From NCBI GenBank assembly GCA_028622995.1, contig JAJQJQ010000007.1, positions 434,001 through 498,000 of the forward strand: a stretch of DNA of 64,000 nt. Reading direction: 5' to 3'. The notes below the pieces were generated by a model that saw only the letters and a list, made by a program, of their open reading frames with translations, searched no databases and was not told the DNA's origin. Made by a program: the position numbers and the translations under genes. Below, in pieces: positions 24,701 to 37,752 of the stretch. Each line of letters opens with the position of its first letter. Position 1 is the first letter of the stretch. This stretch comes from Panagrolaimus kolymaensis (lineage: Eukaryota; Nematoda; Chromadorea; Rhabditida; Panagrolaimidae).

Positions 24701-27700
24701 TTTTTTCTTCTTCCTTTTGCTTTAGTATGTTTTTCTTCAGGACACCCAAGCAGGAGAGAGAAAATGAGGAAAGCCTTTTTTACTTTATTTTTTATTGTTG
24801 TGTATGTTTTCTGCTTTCCTTATATTTTTATTTATTATTTTTTCTTTCTTTAGCTTCTTTCAACCAAAAAAAGAAAAAAAAAGTGAAAAGCATTTTTTAT
24901 AATAAAAATGTTTATAAAAATTTCAATTATAATTTTTTCCTTAGCTTTGTTTGAGATATTTTTTCGTTAAAAATTATTATTCTAAAATTCCTTTCAATTC
25001 AACGCTTATTTTTTTAAAAACTATTAACTTTACTCTTTTTTTACTTTTTTTCTAATCACTTTATTTTTTTAACTCTTATTCTATCTTTTTTTTTTTGCAA
25101 CTCATCCTCCACTTTGTTCTTGCAAAAAGCAAAAAAAAACTTTGAGAGTTTATCTACCTTCCTTTTTTTTAGTTTGCTTCTTCAAAAACTTTTTACGTTC
25201 AATGATTCTCATGTTGAAAAAAAAAAGAAAATTATTTTTAAAGCGCCACTTTAGATGGACTACCACCGCCACACAACAACAAAAAAAACGTAACGTAAAA
25301 AATAAATGCAAATCGCATATTTTTTTGTTTGCTTTTTTATTTAGTTTATGTCGTCCACCCTCACTTTTGCTTGCTTGCATCTTTTTTTTTACGTTGCTGC
25401 ATCAGCCAACCAAAAACAAATGCCAATACACAGAGACACTTACATAAAAGGAAAAAATATTATATTTATGATTTACTCCCTCAATTTTTCTTTTTTCTAA
25501 AAATGAAAGCGTGAAAAAAAAAACAATGTCCATTTTTAAGCTTCGAGAATTTCGTTGGCACCGATAGATACTCTCTAAATTTCTAAGAATTTTTTTAGGC
25601 TTCAATAATTTGAAGCTTAAAATAATGTTTTATTTTGCAAGTAAAAAATGTGTCCGGATTTGTTATTTCTAGTGTGAAACAATAACACAGATTTGTGCCA
25701 TTTTAAAGTTTTTGGAAGTAAAAAATTTTTCATCCATCTTTTTCTTCTTCTTCTTTGACTTGTTTGGTAAATTTGTTAAAAACAAAAGAATTAAAAAAAC
25801 TTTTTTGGAGGAAAACCTATTTTTTGGAAAAGAAGGGTAATTCTTCATCTTTTGAACGCATTTAAGCCAATTTTCTAAGTGAAATTTCTTTTTTGAAATA
25901 TTACTTGTTTTCAAATTATTTTGGTTATTGTTTTTTAAAGTAAAAAAAACATCAAAAATAAGAGTAATCATTTTTTTAAAATTATTGGCGATAGTTAGTT
26001 ACTATCTTTCTTGCGATACTAAAACAGTAATGTTAGATTTTTTTGAAAAAAAATTGCTTTTAATCTTTGATTTACTTGAGGCATTAATCTTAATGAAACT
26101 AATTAATGAAAAAACAAAAAAAACTAAAGTTCAGAATGGAACAATATATTTTATTTTTTGCTTGAAACTTGGCTTTTTCAATTTCCTTAGAATTTTTTTA
26201 TTTCTGCCATTTATCACGCTTTTTCTTTTTTTCTTTCTTATTGACAAATGATAAAACATTCATTAACATTTTTTTCTTTTCAATCAACACCTGTCAAAAT
26301 GAGAGCTGAGATGATCCTAAAATTGTCGGCTTGAACGCTCTTCTTCGCCTTACTTTTGGGATGTTTCATTTCCGGGTTATCTTCATCGCCTGCTGGTTGA
26401 ATGAAAAAAAGGCGTGATTAAGATTTTAAAATTTTTAAAAATATTAAGAAAAAAAACATATATCAATGACGCTAGAACCTAATATTTTTTGTTGACAAAA
26501 AAAAACAAGCAAAAAAGTGTCAAAAAAAGTTGAGGTTAAATAAAATATGGAACTTTGAACAACTGCCATATTTTTTCTGCTGCCGCCCTCGATGATGCTC
26601 AATCCGCCATCGGGCAAATTGATTCCTTCTTCAATTTGTTTTTTTACACATATTTTTTTTTGAAAAGCAAAACACACTTTTTTTATTTTTACAAATTTTT
26701 TTAACCGTTTTAACATTTTTTTGCGGATATACATAAATGAAATTAATTTTTTTTTATTTGATAAAAATGGTTGCTTTTCTTTTTCTTTTTCTTTTTTTTG
26801 AAGTTCATCGATGCCACTTCTTTGCTCAATGTCAGCATTTTTTTATTGAAAAAAGCTGTGACACTTTCTTTTCTTTTTTTTTTTCTCGTAAAGCCTCGGT
26901 TTTTTTTTTGGTGGTGGCCATTGACTAACAGCTAACTTCCAGTCGTCGTCGATGTCGCCAAAAGAAAGAAAAATAGCCAAAAGATTGCTTTTATAATATT
27001 TTTTTGTTTAGTCCAGCAACAAAAGAAAGCGGAAGCTTTTTTAGCTTGTGTTTGGCTTCCTTCTTTTTTTTATTTTGACGTCTAAAACTTTTTTTTTATA
27101 TTTATCCTTTTGTCGTCGTCCCTAAAATGAACCCATCTTCTTTACTGATTTTTAGTCTTTTCTAGGATTTGATTCTTAGAAAGTTGGAAAAGTTCCATAA
27201 ATAAAATAAATAAAGAAATTTTTAAACTTTAAAGATTTTAAAAAAATTGCTTATGAAAATTCTTAAACTTTCACTAAAAAAACAACTTTGCTGTAAAAAT
27301 TTCTATTTTTATTTACAAAAAATGCGAGTATAAAGTTTAGAAGCTATAATAGGTTTGTTTAATTTTAATTTTTAATAATTTTTGAAAAACTTTTCTATTT
27401 ACCAAAATTTTAAGAGTTTTTTTTAAACCTCGCCTGCTTGCTTTTAACCCTTACTTCTGCCACTTTGTTTACGACGCCTATAGCTATTTTTATGTCATTC
27501 AAACTTTTGTTTTTTTCTTCTTCTTCATAACCTCTTAAACTTAAACTTAATAAACAACTTGGCATTTTTTAGAAGAACTCTTGTTTATCTCTTTTTTTTC
27601 CTTTCAAGTCGGTTCCAGCCTGAGAGTTTTTTTCACTGTTTTTTCTTCCCCAAATATTTTTTTCAATATCCTATTTTGTAACACTTTTTTCTTTCATTGG

Positions 27701-30643
27701 TATGCTCCTCTTGAAACTAGAACCACATTATTTTTTTCTCAAAAGAAGAAAAAAACCTACTAAAAAAGTACCATCTTGAAAAAGAAGAGATATTTTTTTA
27801 ATTTGCATAGTGTCGGTTTCAAGCCAAATTCTCGCGTGTGTGTGTTTTTTTTGTCCTCCAAATAGAAAAACAATACATATCCATTTTTTTCTTCTCACTG
27901 CCATCATAAAAATTCAAAACAAAAAAGCGATCCTCCGGAAACAATAAAAAAAAAGTCAAGAAAAATCATTTTTTATAGCTTTTTTATCTTTGTAGTGAAT
28001 TTTTTTTAAGTTTTTAGCAGACTCGAAGCAAAACTTGACTATTCGAGAAGATTTAGGCTAGACTCAAACTAAAATTTTACGATAGCTGTTTCAAGCAAAA
28101 AATTGCAAGCGAGTGAAGCAGTTTCTTTTGTTTTGGGTTAAAATGCAATTAATTTAAACCAAATAGAATTAAACTTCCTTGACTTGCTAACAATATTAAA
28201 GCCGCGAAGAATGTTTAATGTCAAACAAAAAAAAAGAACACTTGTTTATATTTTTTAGAAGGAAAAAATGGAGTTGATTGATATTCAACCTTTCAACAAG
28301 AAAAAAAATTGCAGGAAGAATACAAATTAGATAAATAACCTTTAGTTTTCTTTCTTTTATAAAAAACGATTAGAATAAAGAAATTTTTGTTTTTTAATAA
28401 TAAAAAAAATAATAGTAATGCAAAAATGAAAAACTTGTTAAAATGATTGTTAGACATATTCGATCTTTGCAAGATTTAATTTTTCCATTTTGCAAAAAGC
28501 CTTTTTTTTATTATCATATTTTTATGAGCCACATTCCCAAAGCTGCCATTGTTTTATTATTATCCAAAGAATACTCTCATTCTTTATTTTAAACCCTGTC
28601 GCTTTTAATTTTATTTTTATTTCTGCAAAAATAAGAAATCCTTTTTTTTATTAGTTTCAAGCTTTTTTACGCCTTTTTTTAGTGTAAAATTTAATAAGCT
28701 TTTTGATATCTTTTTGACAGCTTTCATTATTTGCATCACCAACAAAAGGCGAGGAGGAGACCAATCCAATCACATCAAATATAAAATTTTGATGAGTTTT
28801 AGCCAAAGCATATCTTTTGGCCTCCAGCTATTCATCCTCCTTCCAGTTCAGCCATCATAAAAATGTAACGGAGCAATGTTTTATTTTATTAGTTTCGTTT
28901 TCTTTCTTTTTTCGTGCCATTTAAATATTGCATTCTTTTTTCTTCTTCAGCGATGCAAAAAAATAGTAATATTTTTTGTCGAAGAAAATGACAGTAACTA
29001 AAAGTTAACAATATTTTTTAAAGAATATCGTTACTATCACATTTATGAGAGTGGCTTCTTTTTTTATTTTTGCGTTTGCTTTTAATTAATTTTTCATGCA
29101 CTTTCAACTAACAGAAGTTTCATCTTTTAAGTTAATTAACCAACCAATTTAACTATATAGTTTCCTTCAAGTGTTCCAACGAAATTAGAAAACTTATGAA
29201 ACTTTTAATTTTTATTTTTTGAGGGCAAAGAAAAGTTTTTCCTAGATATTCTCGCTGCTTCCGGTTCCATTTCATATTTTTTAAAACGTGTCTTCTCTCT
29301 CCCTCACACAAAAAAAAGTAATTCTCACGACGTCGGCTACTAACTTGTCCAAGCTTGAGTTGTAAGCGTCTGGAAGAAAATGAAGGATGATAGAGAGGAA
29401 GAGAAGAAAAAAGAGGGTTCAAAAGGAAGTGCTAATGTTTTTCCCCAAAATTTTTTTTAGCCTTTTATAGAATTTATTTTTAAGCTTGCATGTTTTTGAG
29501 CGGCACTCTCTCTCTTTAAAAAATGGAAATAAAAGCTTTCTTTACACATCCTCCTTTTTATTTCTTAAAGATGCCAACAAAAGTGGCGAGCATCTTTAGT
29601 GACCACTACTAACGCTAAATAGCCTCCCAAAAAAAGGAGGCTTAAAAAAGTACGAGTGTTCATGGCTTTTTACGGATGTTAGCTTTTGGAAAATAATAGT
29701 ATCATAGTTATCAACTTTCACTTCTTCTTTTTTTATTTGTAGTATTATAGTATATATATTTTAAAAGATTATACGTATATAGTTAAAGGATATATTTTAT
29801 TTTCATTAAATGACGAAGAACTTTTTCGTGAAAAAATTATTATTTATGATTTCAACAATTTTTACTAAAATTTCTACTGTAATTTAATTCCACTATTTTT
29901 CACACATATTTTTTAATCTTTTTGATATATTTTTTTATGTATTATAATTCTCTAAATTAAGATCTCTGGAACCAACAAACAACTGTTAAATAAACAACTA
30001 TTTTTTGCTTCAATTCATTTATTTTTTATTTTTTGATTAAACAAAGTGCCAAACACTTGTTTTTTTTTCTTCTCCTATTCTTTTTATTTCTTCTTCCCCC
30101 ATCTTTTTTTTTCATTTTCATCATTCACGAATATTTCACGAGAATCTCTTTTATTATTCATACTGTAATCAACCAACATCAGAAGAAGAAGAAAAGTGTC
30201 GAACATGTCAAAAAAGAAAACACAATTCTTGTTAATCTTTTTTTTTGTTGGTTTTTTATATTCTTTTTCTTTTTTTGGCTGCTGTCATTTTAATGCTTTT
30301 TTTCCTCATTAATGTGTCGTCAACCACCGACCAGCGACAACCCTTTTTATGCCCTCCTATTTTTTTTTTTTTTGCCGTTCATTTTGGCTAGTTTTAAAAA
30401 CCATTTTTTGAATGCATTTCTTTTTGTTTCCGTGTTTTTTTTTTATGAAAGAACCAACTACCTCTCGTGCAGCAATTATTTATCCATTTTTTGGTGTTTC
30501 TTTAAAATTTTTTTTTAATAATCGCTCTTTTTTAAGGAAACGCCTCAAAAAAGTTGTTGGTTGTCGAAGTCAAAAGTCAAAGTTAAAAACTTAATAAAAA
30601 AAAGTTTGGCCTAAGTCTAAATCAGTTCGAAAAAAAATTTAAA
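21729..30643. other. 8.9-kb AT-rich gene desert
   Basis: The stretch is dense in homopolymer T and A runs. Reading frames here are Phe/Leu/Lys low complexity without acceptor-donor structure. GC-richer islets occur near 22345-22370, 24335-24360, 26575-26610 and 29330-29345. No gene, tRNA or snRNA is recognised. It may be regulatory DNA for the flanking genes. Confidence 0.45.
24312..24341 (+). repeat. CT and TATC microsatellite
   Basis: About seven CT dinucleotides are followed by three TATC/CTAT units, a compound simple repeat in non-coding DNA. Confidence 0.7.
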
Positions 30644-32011
30644 ATGGCTTCAACTACGACTTATGCTGATGGTGTGCCAGTTTGGGTATATGTTATTTTT
30701 CGAAAAAATCCTTCAAGTGGACATGATAAAATGACAATAAATATTAGTCAAGATGGTCCAGTATTTTGGAATCGTCATGTTATTTATGCTTTTTGTTGCT
30801 CATGTCATTTTGAAAAACATGAAGTGAGTTTTTGTTTTAAATAATTTTTTACATAAGTTTGGGAACAGATAAACCCCCACTTTTCAAACTTCCTTGAATA
30901 ATTATTTCCTTATTCAAACTTCCCTCAAAAAAAGAAAGAAGAAGCATCATTTGGGAGTACTCACACTTTTGTTGAAACACATTGATCGAGTATGTACTTT
31001 ACTCAACTTCACTCGGTTCTTCAAACCCAGGCATAGTCTTTTTTGCTGCTTGTTTGTTTGAGTCGTTTACAACACCAAATAAGGAAGTGTATGTATCAAA
31101 GTGTCTTAGTCTCAAAGGATTTAAATTGTTTAGAAACACTTCTGTTTGTTATTGACCTCATAAAAAAAAAAGAAACACGCATACACAAAAAATAAATAAT
31201 TAAAATGTTTAAAACAAAGCTACAAAAAAAACGTTGCAGATGACGACAAAAAAGAAATTAAAGTTGGGTGTTTAAAACAGAGGGATTAAAAAATTCTGCA
31301 AAAAAGAGTGCAAAATTTACAATCATATTTCCCCAAAATTTTAATTCAATAAAGTTTATGTAAGCCTTAAATGAAAAATAAACAATCAAAGTTAAAAATC
31401 TAAAACACAAAAATTCTTCAAAATAATATTCATTTTTAGGATGAAATGTTGGAACTCATGTCACGTTTTCATACCAGAATTGAACGTGTTTGTTTGGTTG
31501 ATAAACCAGTTGATTATTCCTTTCTACCTGATAGCTTTTTCCGTTTCCTTGCTACTTCACTACCGCAATTACAAGTAAGTCGTGAACCAAAAACAAAATA
31601 AAACACATAATTTTTATCTTTGCTTTTTAGTTTGTTTACCTTCGAGAACTCAACCTTGAACGACTCAATCGAGCAACGGTGGAACAACTTTCGCTTCATA
31701 AAAATCTTAAAAAATTAATTGTTCATGGTTGTCGAAATTATGAAGCTTTGGAAGATTTTCATAATTTGCCTCAATTATTAGTGGTTAAAGGTGAAATTAT
31801 GGGACTTAAAGCTATGTTAGGAGATTTGGGTGATTCACCTCAACCTTCTCCCATTCATCAAAAGCAACAACGACAATCCATTGAAAGTGTTTCAACTTCC
31901 ACTTCAGCATCCGATTCCGAATCAGGCCCACTTCCAACAACTGCCGCTTCATCAGCTTCTACGAGAGGAATAATGGGAGCCAATGAAATTACTGTTCATT
32001 CGAATTATTAA
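30644..32011 (+). CDS. Orphan protein with leucine-rich central part
   Basis: Three exons (30644-30823, 31440-31574, 31631-32011), all phase 0, give 231 aa. The start context is AAAATGG. Residues about 1-60 contain a Val-Trp-Val-Tyr-Val-Ile-Phe strand-like stretch and a Cys-Cys-Ser-Cys cluster. Residues about 75-165 show irregular Leu spacing suggestive of short leucine-rich repeats, as in the substrate part of F-box proteins (Phe-Leu-Pro-Asp-Ser-Phe-Phe then Leu-Lys-Lys-Leu-Ile-Val-His-Gly-Cys). No F-box is visible; one could lie in an unrecognised upstream exon. The C-terminal about 60 residues are Ser/Thr/Gln-rich and probably disordered. AATAAA lies near 32108. It sits alone between two deserts. 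The function is unknown. Confidence 0.7.
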
Positions 32012-35000
32012 ATTTTCTTTGTTTTATTACTTTAAAAAATTACAAAAAAGTTATACTTTCGATTTGCAGCAAAGCTTCACTTTTTCTTTTTTCATTTGAT
32101 TCGTCCATAATAAAAAAAATTCCAATGGAATTTGACTGTTCTTTTTACTTTTTTTTAAAGAAATAATTGTTTTGCCAAAGTTTATTATTATTCATGTGTG
32201 TCGTCTGTCCGTATTTTTACGTATTTGTTTTTGATATAAAAATGTATTAATAAAAACGATATCGCTACTCTCACATTTAACATTCCTCAATCATCGATAG
32301 CAACCATAAGATGGTGCGAACATGAAAAAATAACGTAAAACAACGAGGATACCAAAACCATTAATGGCAGCTAAAGAATCTAAATTTTTTACTTTTTTTT
32401 CGTTGCTTTGAACCAACAGAAATAAGCCTAAATTACAGTACTAAATAAAAAAAGCGATTTTAGTCGTGTATTTCCGGTAACCTTCACAAAATATTGTTGT
32501 GTTTTTTTTTCTTCAGTTTGCGCAATAATAAACTTCTTCTTTGATGAACATCAAGGATAACAATTTCTTGTTTATGCCAAAAATAACAAAAAAGAAGAGA
32601 TGATTTAAATTGAGCAAGTTTTTATTATTGTCCTTGCTTCTCTTTTTTTGGTGATTAAAGTTGCCGCTTTTTTCTTTTTCTTTTTAGCGCAGTTGAAAGA
32701 CATAGATTGAATGGACACGCCGGAAGTGTTACAATAGTGTTTTAATCGTCAACTTTTTATTGCAATAACCAAGCTTCTTATAAAAAAATGCAAAAAAAAG
32801 TTTTGACTTAGAAAGTCCAAAAATTGATATGAAAAATACAGGAAAAAAATATTGGTAATTTTAACCTTCTAAAAAACCAAAAGGTTGAGTAAAAGCCATT
32901 GAAATTCAAATCAACAAAAAAAATTTGTTTCTTCTATTTTCGATTCGTTCGTTCTTTTTTTTAAATGTATTTGCGAACATTGTGATTTTGACAAATATGC
33001 TAATGAGCAAATGAAAAATCCATTAGTCTACCAGATAGATGAAAATGGCAATTTTTTTTCTTAGTTTTTTTTTCACAAAGCTTTTTTGTATTTTGTTTCT
33101 TTTTTTGTTCCTTCACTTTTTCCCATTATTCGTTCGTAATATGTATTTTTTATTTTATTTTTTGCCGTAGGCGATTAAATCACACAACAATAGCGCTGAC
33201 ACATTATGTTTATTTCTGTCAGTTCGAAGCAGACGAAGAAGAAGCAAAAACATAGGAAATATTTTTTTTCATGCTTTTTTTTTGTCGATCGACAACAACT
33301 AACTTTCAATTTTCATTTTCTTTTATTTTCTCTGTCTTTTTTGTATTACCTTCACAAATTCCTTTTTTTCCTTTCTGATTTTTTGATTCATGCATAAACT
33401 TTATGATTGAGAAAGCCGAAGAAAAAAAAAGGTTTAAAAAACATGTCTGTATGAATAATCAAACCAAAAAGGAGGCTTCCGTTTTTTTGGCACTTCGGTA
33501 AAAAAGAGTCAAAAGAAGGAGTTAGTATTTTTTTGTTGGAAATAACACGACTGCGCGGGTTTTTTTATGTTACTCCTTTGTTTTTTTTAAAATAATGTTT
33601 TTTTTTTGAAACACGGTCATGGGAAAAAAAATTTTGAGGGAGACGAAGATTGAAGACTCCAGTATTTTATTTTTTTCATTTTGTTGCAGCAAAAAGAAAA
33701 TTTAGTTGATTTCTTGCTTATTTTTTTTTTTGATTGTGAATCACAGTTATGCAAATCGATGATTGTTTCATGAAAAGAAATTTTTTTATGCTGAATTTAG
33801 GCTACCAAAATTTATAATTTTTTTAAATTTGATCGGGTGATTGATTCATTTAGGTGGTTTTCCGGTTCTAAACTTTTGGACACTTTCGCTTCATTATCAA
33901 AGTATCGGCTTTTTTTGTTTTTTTTGTTGCCATTTTTCGCTTCATTTCATAATTTTGAAATAATTCTTTATTAATTTTTTTATCTTTTTTGATTACACAA
34001 TTAATAAAATTCTCCCTAAATCCAGCTGTAAAATGATTTCAAACTTTTACAACTAACCCCAAAGCACTTAGTTTAATTGAACTTACCTCACATTTTTTTA
34101 GATTTATTAAAGGAAAATTAATTTTTGAACTTTTGCTTTTTCCCTTACAAACCATTTCTTATTTTTATATTTGTGCAGCCAAAATAAAATAATATTAAAA
34201 TTCCGTAAGAAAAATTTTTAAACCCAATAATTATTATTGCAAAATTATTTTATTATTTTTCTTGCTATTTAATTTTTTTGTTTGATTTGCGTGTTTTCTA
34301 TCAACGGAAGCACTTTTTTGTTCCATGACTTTATTTTGGCCATGAAACTATCATATAATTATTAAAACATTCCAATCTCCGAGTTTCCTCGAATCTCGTC
34401 TATTTTTTTTCTCTTTAGATCGGCAATGTCGAGAGATTTTATAGCCTTCTGAAATTTAATAATAAAAAAAGTTTGCCTCACAAAAATATCATAATATCGC
34501 ATATTTTTAGCCCGCCAAAAAAAGTTATTCTCTTATTGAAACTTTTTTTAACGCTTTTTTGCAACGGAAAAAAAAGAAAAGCAAACGGGTCATTAAATTT
34601 CGTTTATAAAAAAAATCTTTTCCAACAAGCCGCTATTTTTTACTTTTCTTTTCCTTCTTCTTCCTCGAAGAAAACATAGATAGAGAGAGAGAGAGAGAAG
34701 CTTTTTTTCAAGTAAAAAAGTGACCTTGATTTTTTACCTCCAAAAAAATAAAGAAGAACATGGCTGCTGCTGAAACCGTTTCATTTTTTCTTCCACATTT
34801 TTTTTTGCCATTTTTGGAGATAGAGTGTCACTGATTTAAACAAAAAAAACCGAACGCGCGAAAGAAAGCAACCATTCCTCTTTTTTTGGAACTTGACTCT
34901 TTCTTTTTCTAACATAAGTGTCGGGTAATCGTCTGCTACTATTGTTTTTTTTGTTGCCGTCAGTGGAATCCATGCAATGATAATAATGGGGGATTAGATT

Positions 35001-37752
35001 AAGTCTTAATCTAATTAAATATTCATGAATGAATGAACGAATGATAGATATATTTTATTTTATGCATAATCGAATCGAAAATTGGCACTTTTCTTTTTCC
35101 TTTTTTTTGATTTACGATTTTTTTTATTTCCCGATAAAAATGTTGTTATTTTTTGCTGCTGTTGCTGAAGAAAAAAATGATGGAAAAAAACAACATTGAC
35201 ACTTAATATGTCAATAATATATATAAAGAAGTGTCAAGAAAGAAATAAAGAAAGAAAGAAGAAGACATAACAATTGTTCTTCAGCTTCCTTCTCTTTGAA
35301 ATATCAATTTTTTTACTGTAGATTTTTCCTCCTATAAAACCCATTTTTTAAATATATCTTCATTTTCTAAATAAAAGCAATTTTTTTCTGATCCAAAAAA
35401 TTCAACAAATTTTGTAAAAATTGATTAAAGGAACATTCGCAAATCTTTGTTATTTGAGTTTTTTTGCAACATTATTTTTAAACCCTTTTTTAATTCTTTG
35501 CTTTTTTGCAACAAACAAACGTCTGTCATTTGAGTTGTCTCTTTTTGTTTGACTTCAATCGGCTTGAACCTTTTATGTTAAATTACCTCCATTAATTTTG
35601 CCACCATCCACCATCATCATCACCCTTACCACCAGACTTTTTATCAGCACATCCCATTCTCTTCCTTTTTTTTCATTACGTATATTTCCGGTTTCTATTT
35701 TTTACTTTTTAATTTTTGAGCTTTTTTTTAATAGCTTCTTATCTTTCTTTTTTTGTTTTGTAGTTGGTAATAGTTTTATTTAAGAATAGTTTTTAATTTT
35801 TGCCGAAAAATTGCTTTGTTTGTTTTTTTAAACCCTTTTAAAAACAGCAACAAAACTGTCACTATTTTTTTTTTTGTGTGATTTCATGCAATCCGGAAAC
35901 TTGCTATTCTGTTTTTTCTTACGAACAAAAAAAATAAACGAAACGAACGCGAGCGCGCGCAATGATGAATTTTTATTTGAAATGACAAAGAAAGCAACCA
36001 AAAAAATGCAAATTAGGCTCCGATGTTTCCGTTGTTGTTCTTTTTTTTCTTCTTCTTCGACTAGATTCTTCTCTGCTTTGGTAAATGCTTTTCCCATTAA
36101 TGAAAAAAAGATACCTTTCACACAAAAAAACTAACTTTTTTTGTTGCAAAATGAATAATGGCTTTTTAATTAGGCAAAATGGAAATGGCTTTTTTCAAAA
36201 AGTGATCAGATCACAAAGTTTACAACAACAATAAATGGCAAAAAAAATAATTCCTTCTTACTTAGAAAATTCAAATAGATGGCATCCATTTTAGAAGTTT
36301 TCATTTCTTTATTCTGTAATTTTGTAGTAAATTAGTTAAAGACGAATTAAGTTCAATATGGTGTAATTTTTATTTAGAAGCTTCTCCCGAAAATTAATCT
36401 TCAGGAAGCGTTAAATCCAAAATAAAAAATTTACAAATCTAAAAAGAATCGAAATATTTATAAATTTTGTTGCGGCAGCAAGAATTCTTTCCATTTTTAA
36501 AAGTTTTGTTCGTTGGAAATGGTTTTTTTTGAATATTTCATTGACATCATGGCCAGATTTAAGATATTTTGTTTGGAGTAGAATTCAAAAAGTAAACATT
36601 TTTTGGATCCGGAAAATCACATGTTGCAAATTTTTCCCCGAAAATTTATGTTTTCCATTCCATGGCTTTTTCATATCCCATTTGATATTTTTTTCTATCC
36701 TTTTTAATACAACCACAAAAACGAAAAAAAAAATGAAATGATAAAAGCTTCATCGGTTTTATTTTATTTTTTTCACGTGCCACCAACAAACAAACAAAGT
36801 GATAACCATACTTATTTTCTTCCCACGTATGCTTACTTCTTTACCTTTTCCATTTCCTTTTTGGTATCATCAGTAAAATATTTTTCCTTCTTTACTTCAA
36901 AAACAAAAAAAAGAGTATCAGCTTCCACAATAATAATACTTGTTTCATCAAAGCAAGAAAAAAAGGACGGATTATGAATCAATTTTATGTTTGAAACAAG
37001 CGCGTCTTGATTTGAACCTATTTAGAGATTCTGAGCTCGTCTGCTTTTTTTCAATGTTTGATCCCCTGTTTTTTAGAGCATAGCTTTCAATGATCGGAAA
37101 TGGCTTTTTTAAATTTTATTTTTATGATTTTTATTTTTCATGTGATTTTAAAATGTACTCAAGAAAAAGAGAGTCCATCAAATAAAAGAACCTTCTTTAA
37201 TGATCGCTTGCTTGCTTGTTTTTTTTGGAGGGAAAATAATATCACTGATAAAAAGAAAGTTGCGTCGATTTCTTGATTTGAAGTTTTTTAGACCCATCGC
37301 TTTTTAAGCTTCTTTTTCATCTAATCAATTTTCCTCTTTTCTCTCATTTGGCAGTTTTTCTTTTTTGATGTTGAACGCATCAGTTAATTTAAACCATATG
37401 ATGATTCTATGTGTATACATATTTTTTTACTGATTCATTCGGGTGGCCTTTGACGTGATACTTTAGGGTTTTTTAGTTTTTAAGAAGGTTATCAAAACGA
37501 GTGCTTTTTTCATTGTTGGAGAACCAAAATTTTTATACTTTATTTTGAAATCGTTTTTCTTATATATTTTTTTCATAATCAACCAAGCTAGTGCTTACTA
37601 ACTGGACGTGCTTTCATCCTACAAAACCATACGCAATTACACATAAAATCCGTAAATTACTTTTCGCGACATGAAATCCTTTCGGCTTTATTAACAGATT
37701 CGAATCCATAACTATTTTAATATCGTAGTTCCTCATTTCAGCCTTGGGCAAT
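32012..37752. other. 5.7-kb AT-rich desert upstream of let-23 region
   Basis: Homopolymer-rich DNA with many poly-T tracts. It includes a GA microsatellite at 34678-34699 and a short (AATGAATG)-like stretch near 35028-35044. Frames present are low complexity. No gene is supported. Given its position it may contain promoter and enhancer elements for the genes at 37.75-45.3 kb. Confidence 0.4.
34678..34699 (+). repeat. GA microsatellite
   Basis: An imperfect GATA/GA tract with about nine consecutive GA units in non-coding sequence. Confidence 0.7.

Noticed and set aside
29153..29422. 89-codon minus-strand frame in the second desert
   Set aside because: A partly ordinary composition, but no acceptor, donor or polyadenylation signal fits and the ends are low complexity.
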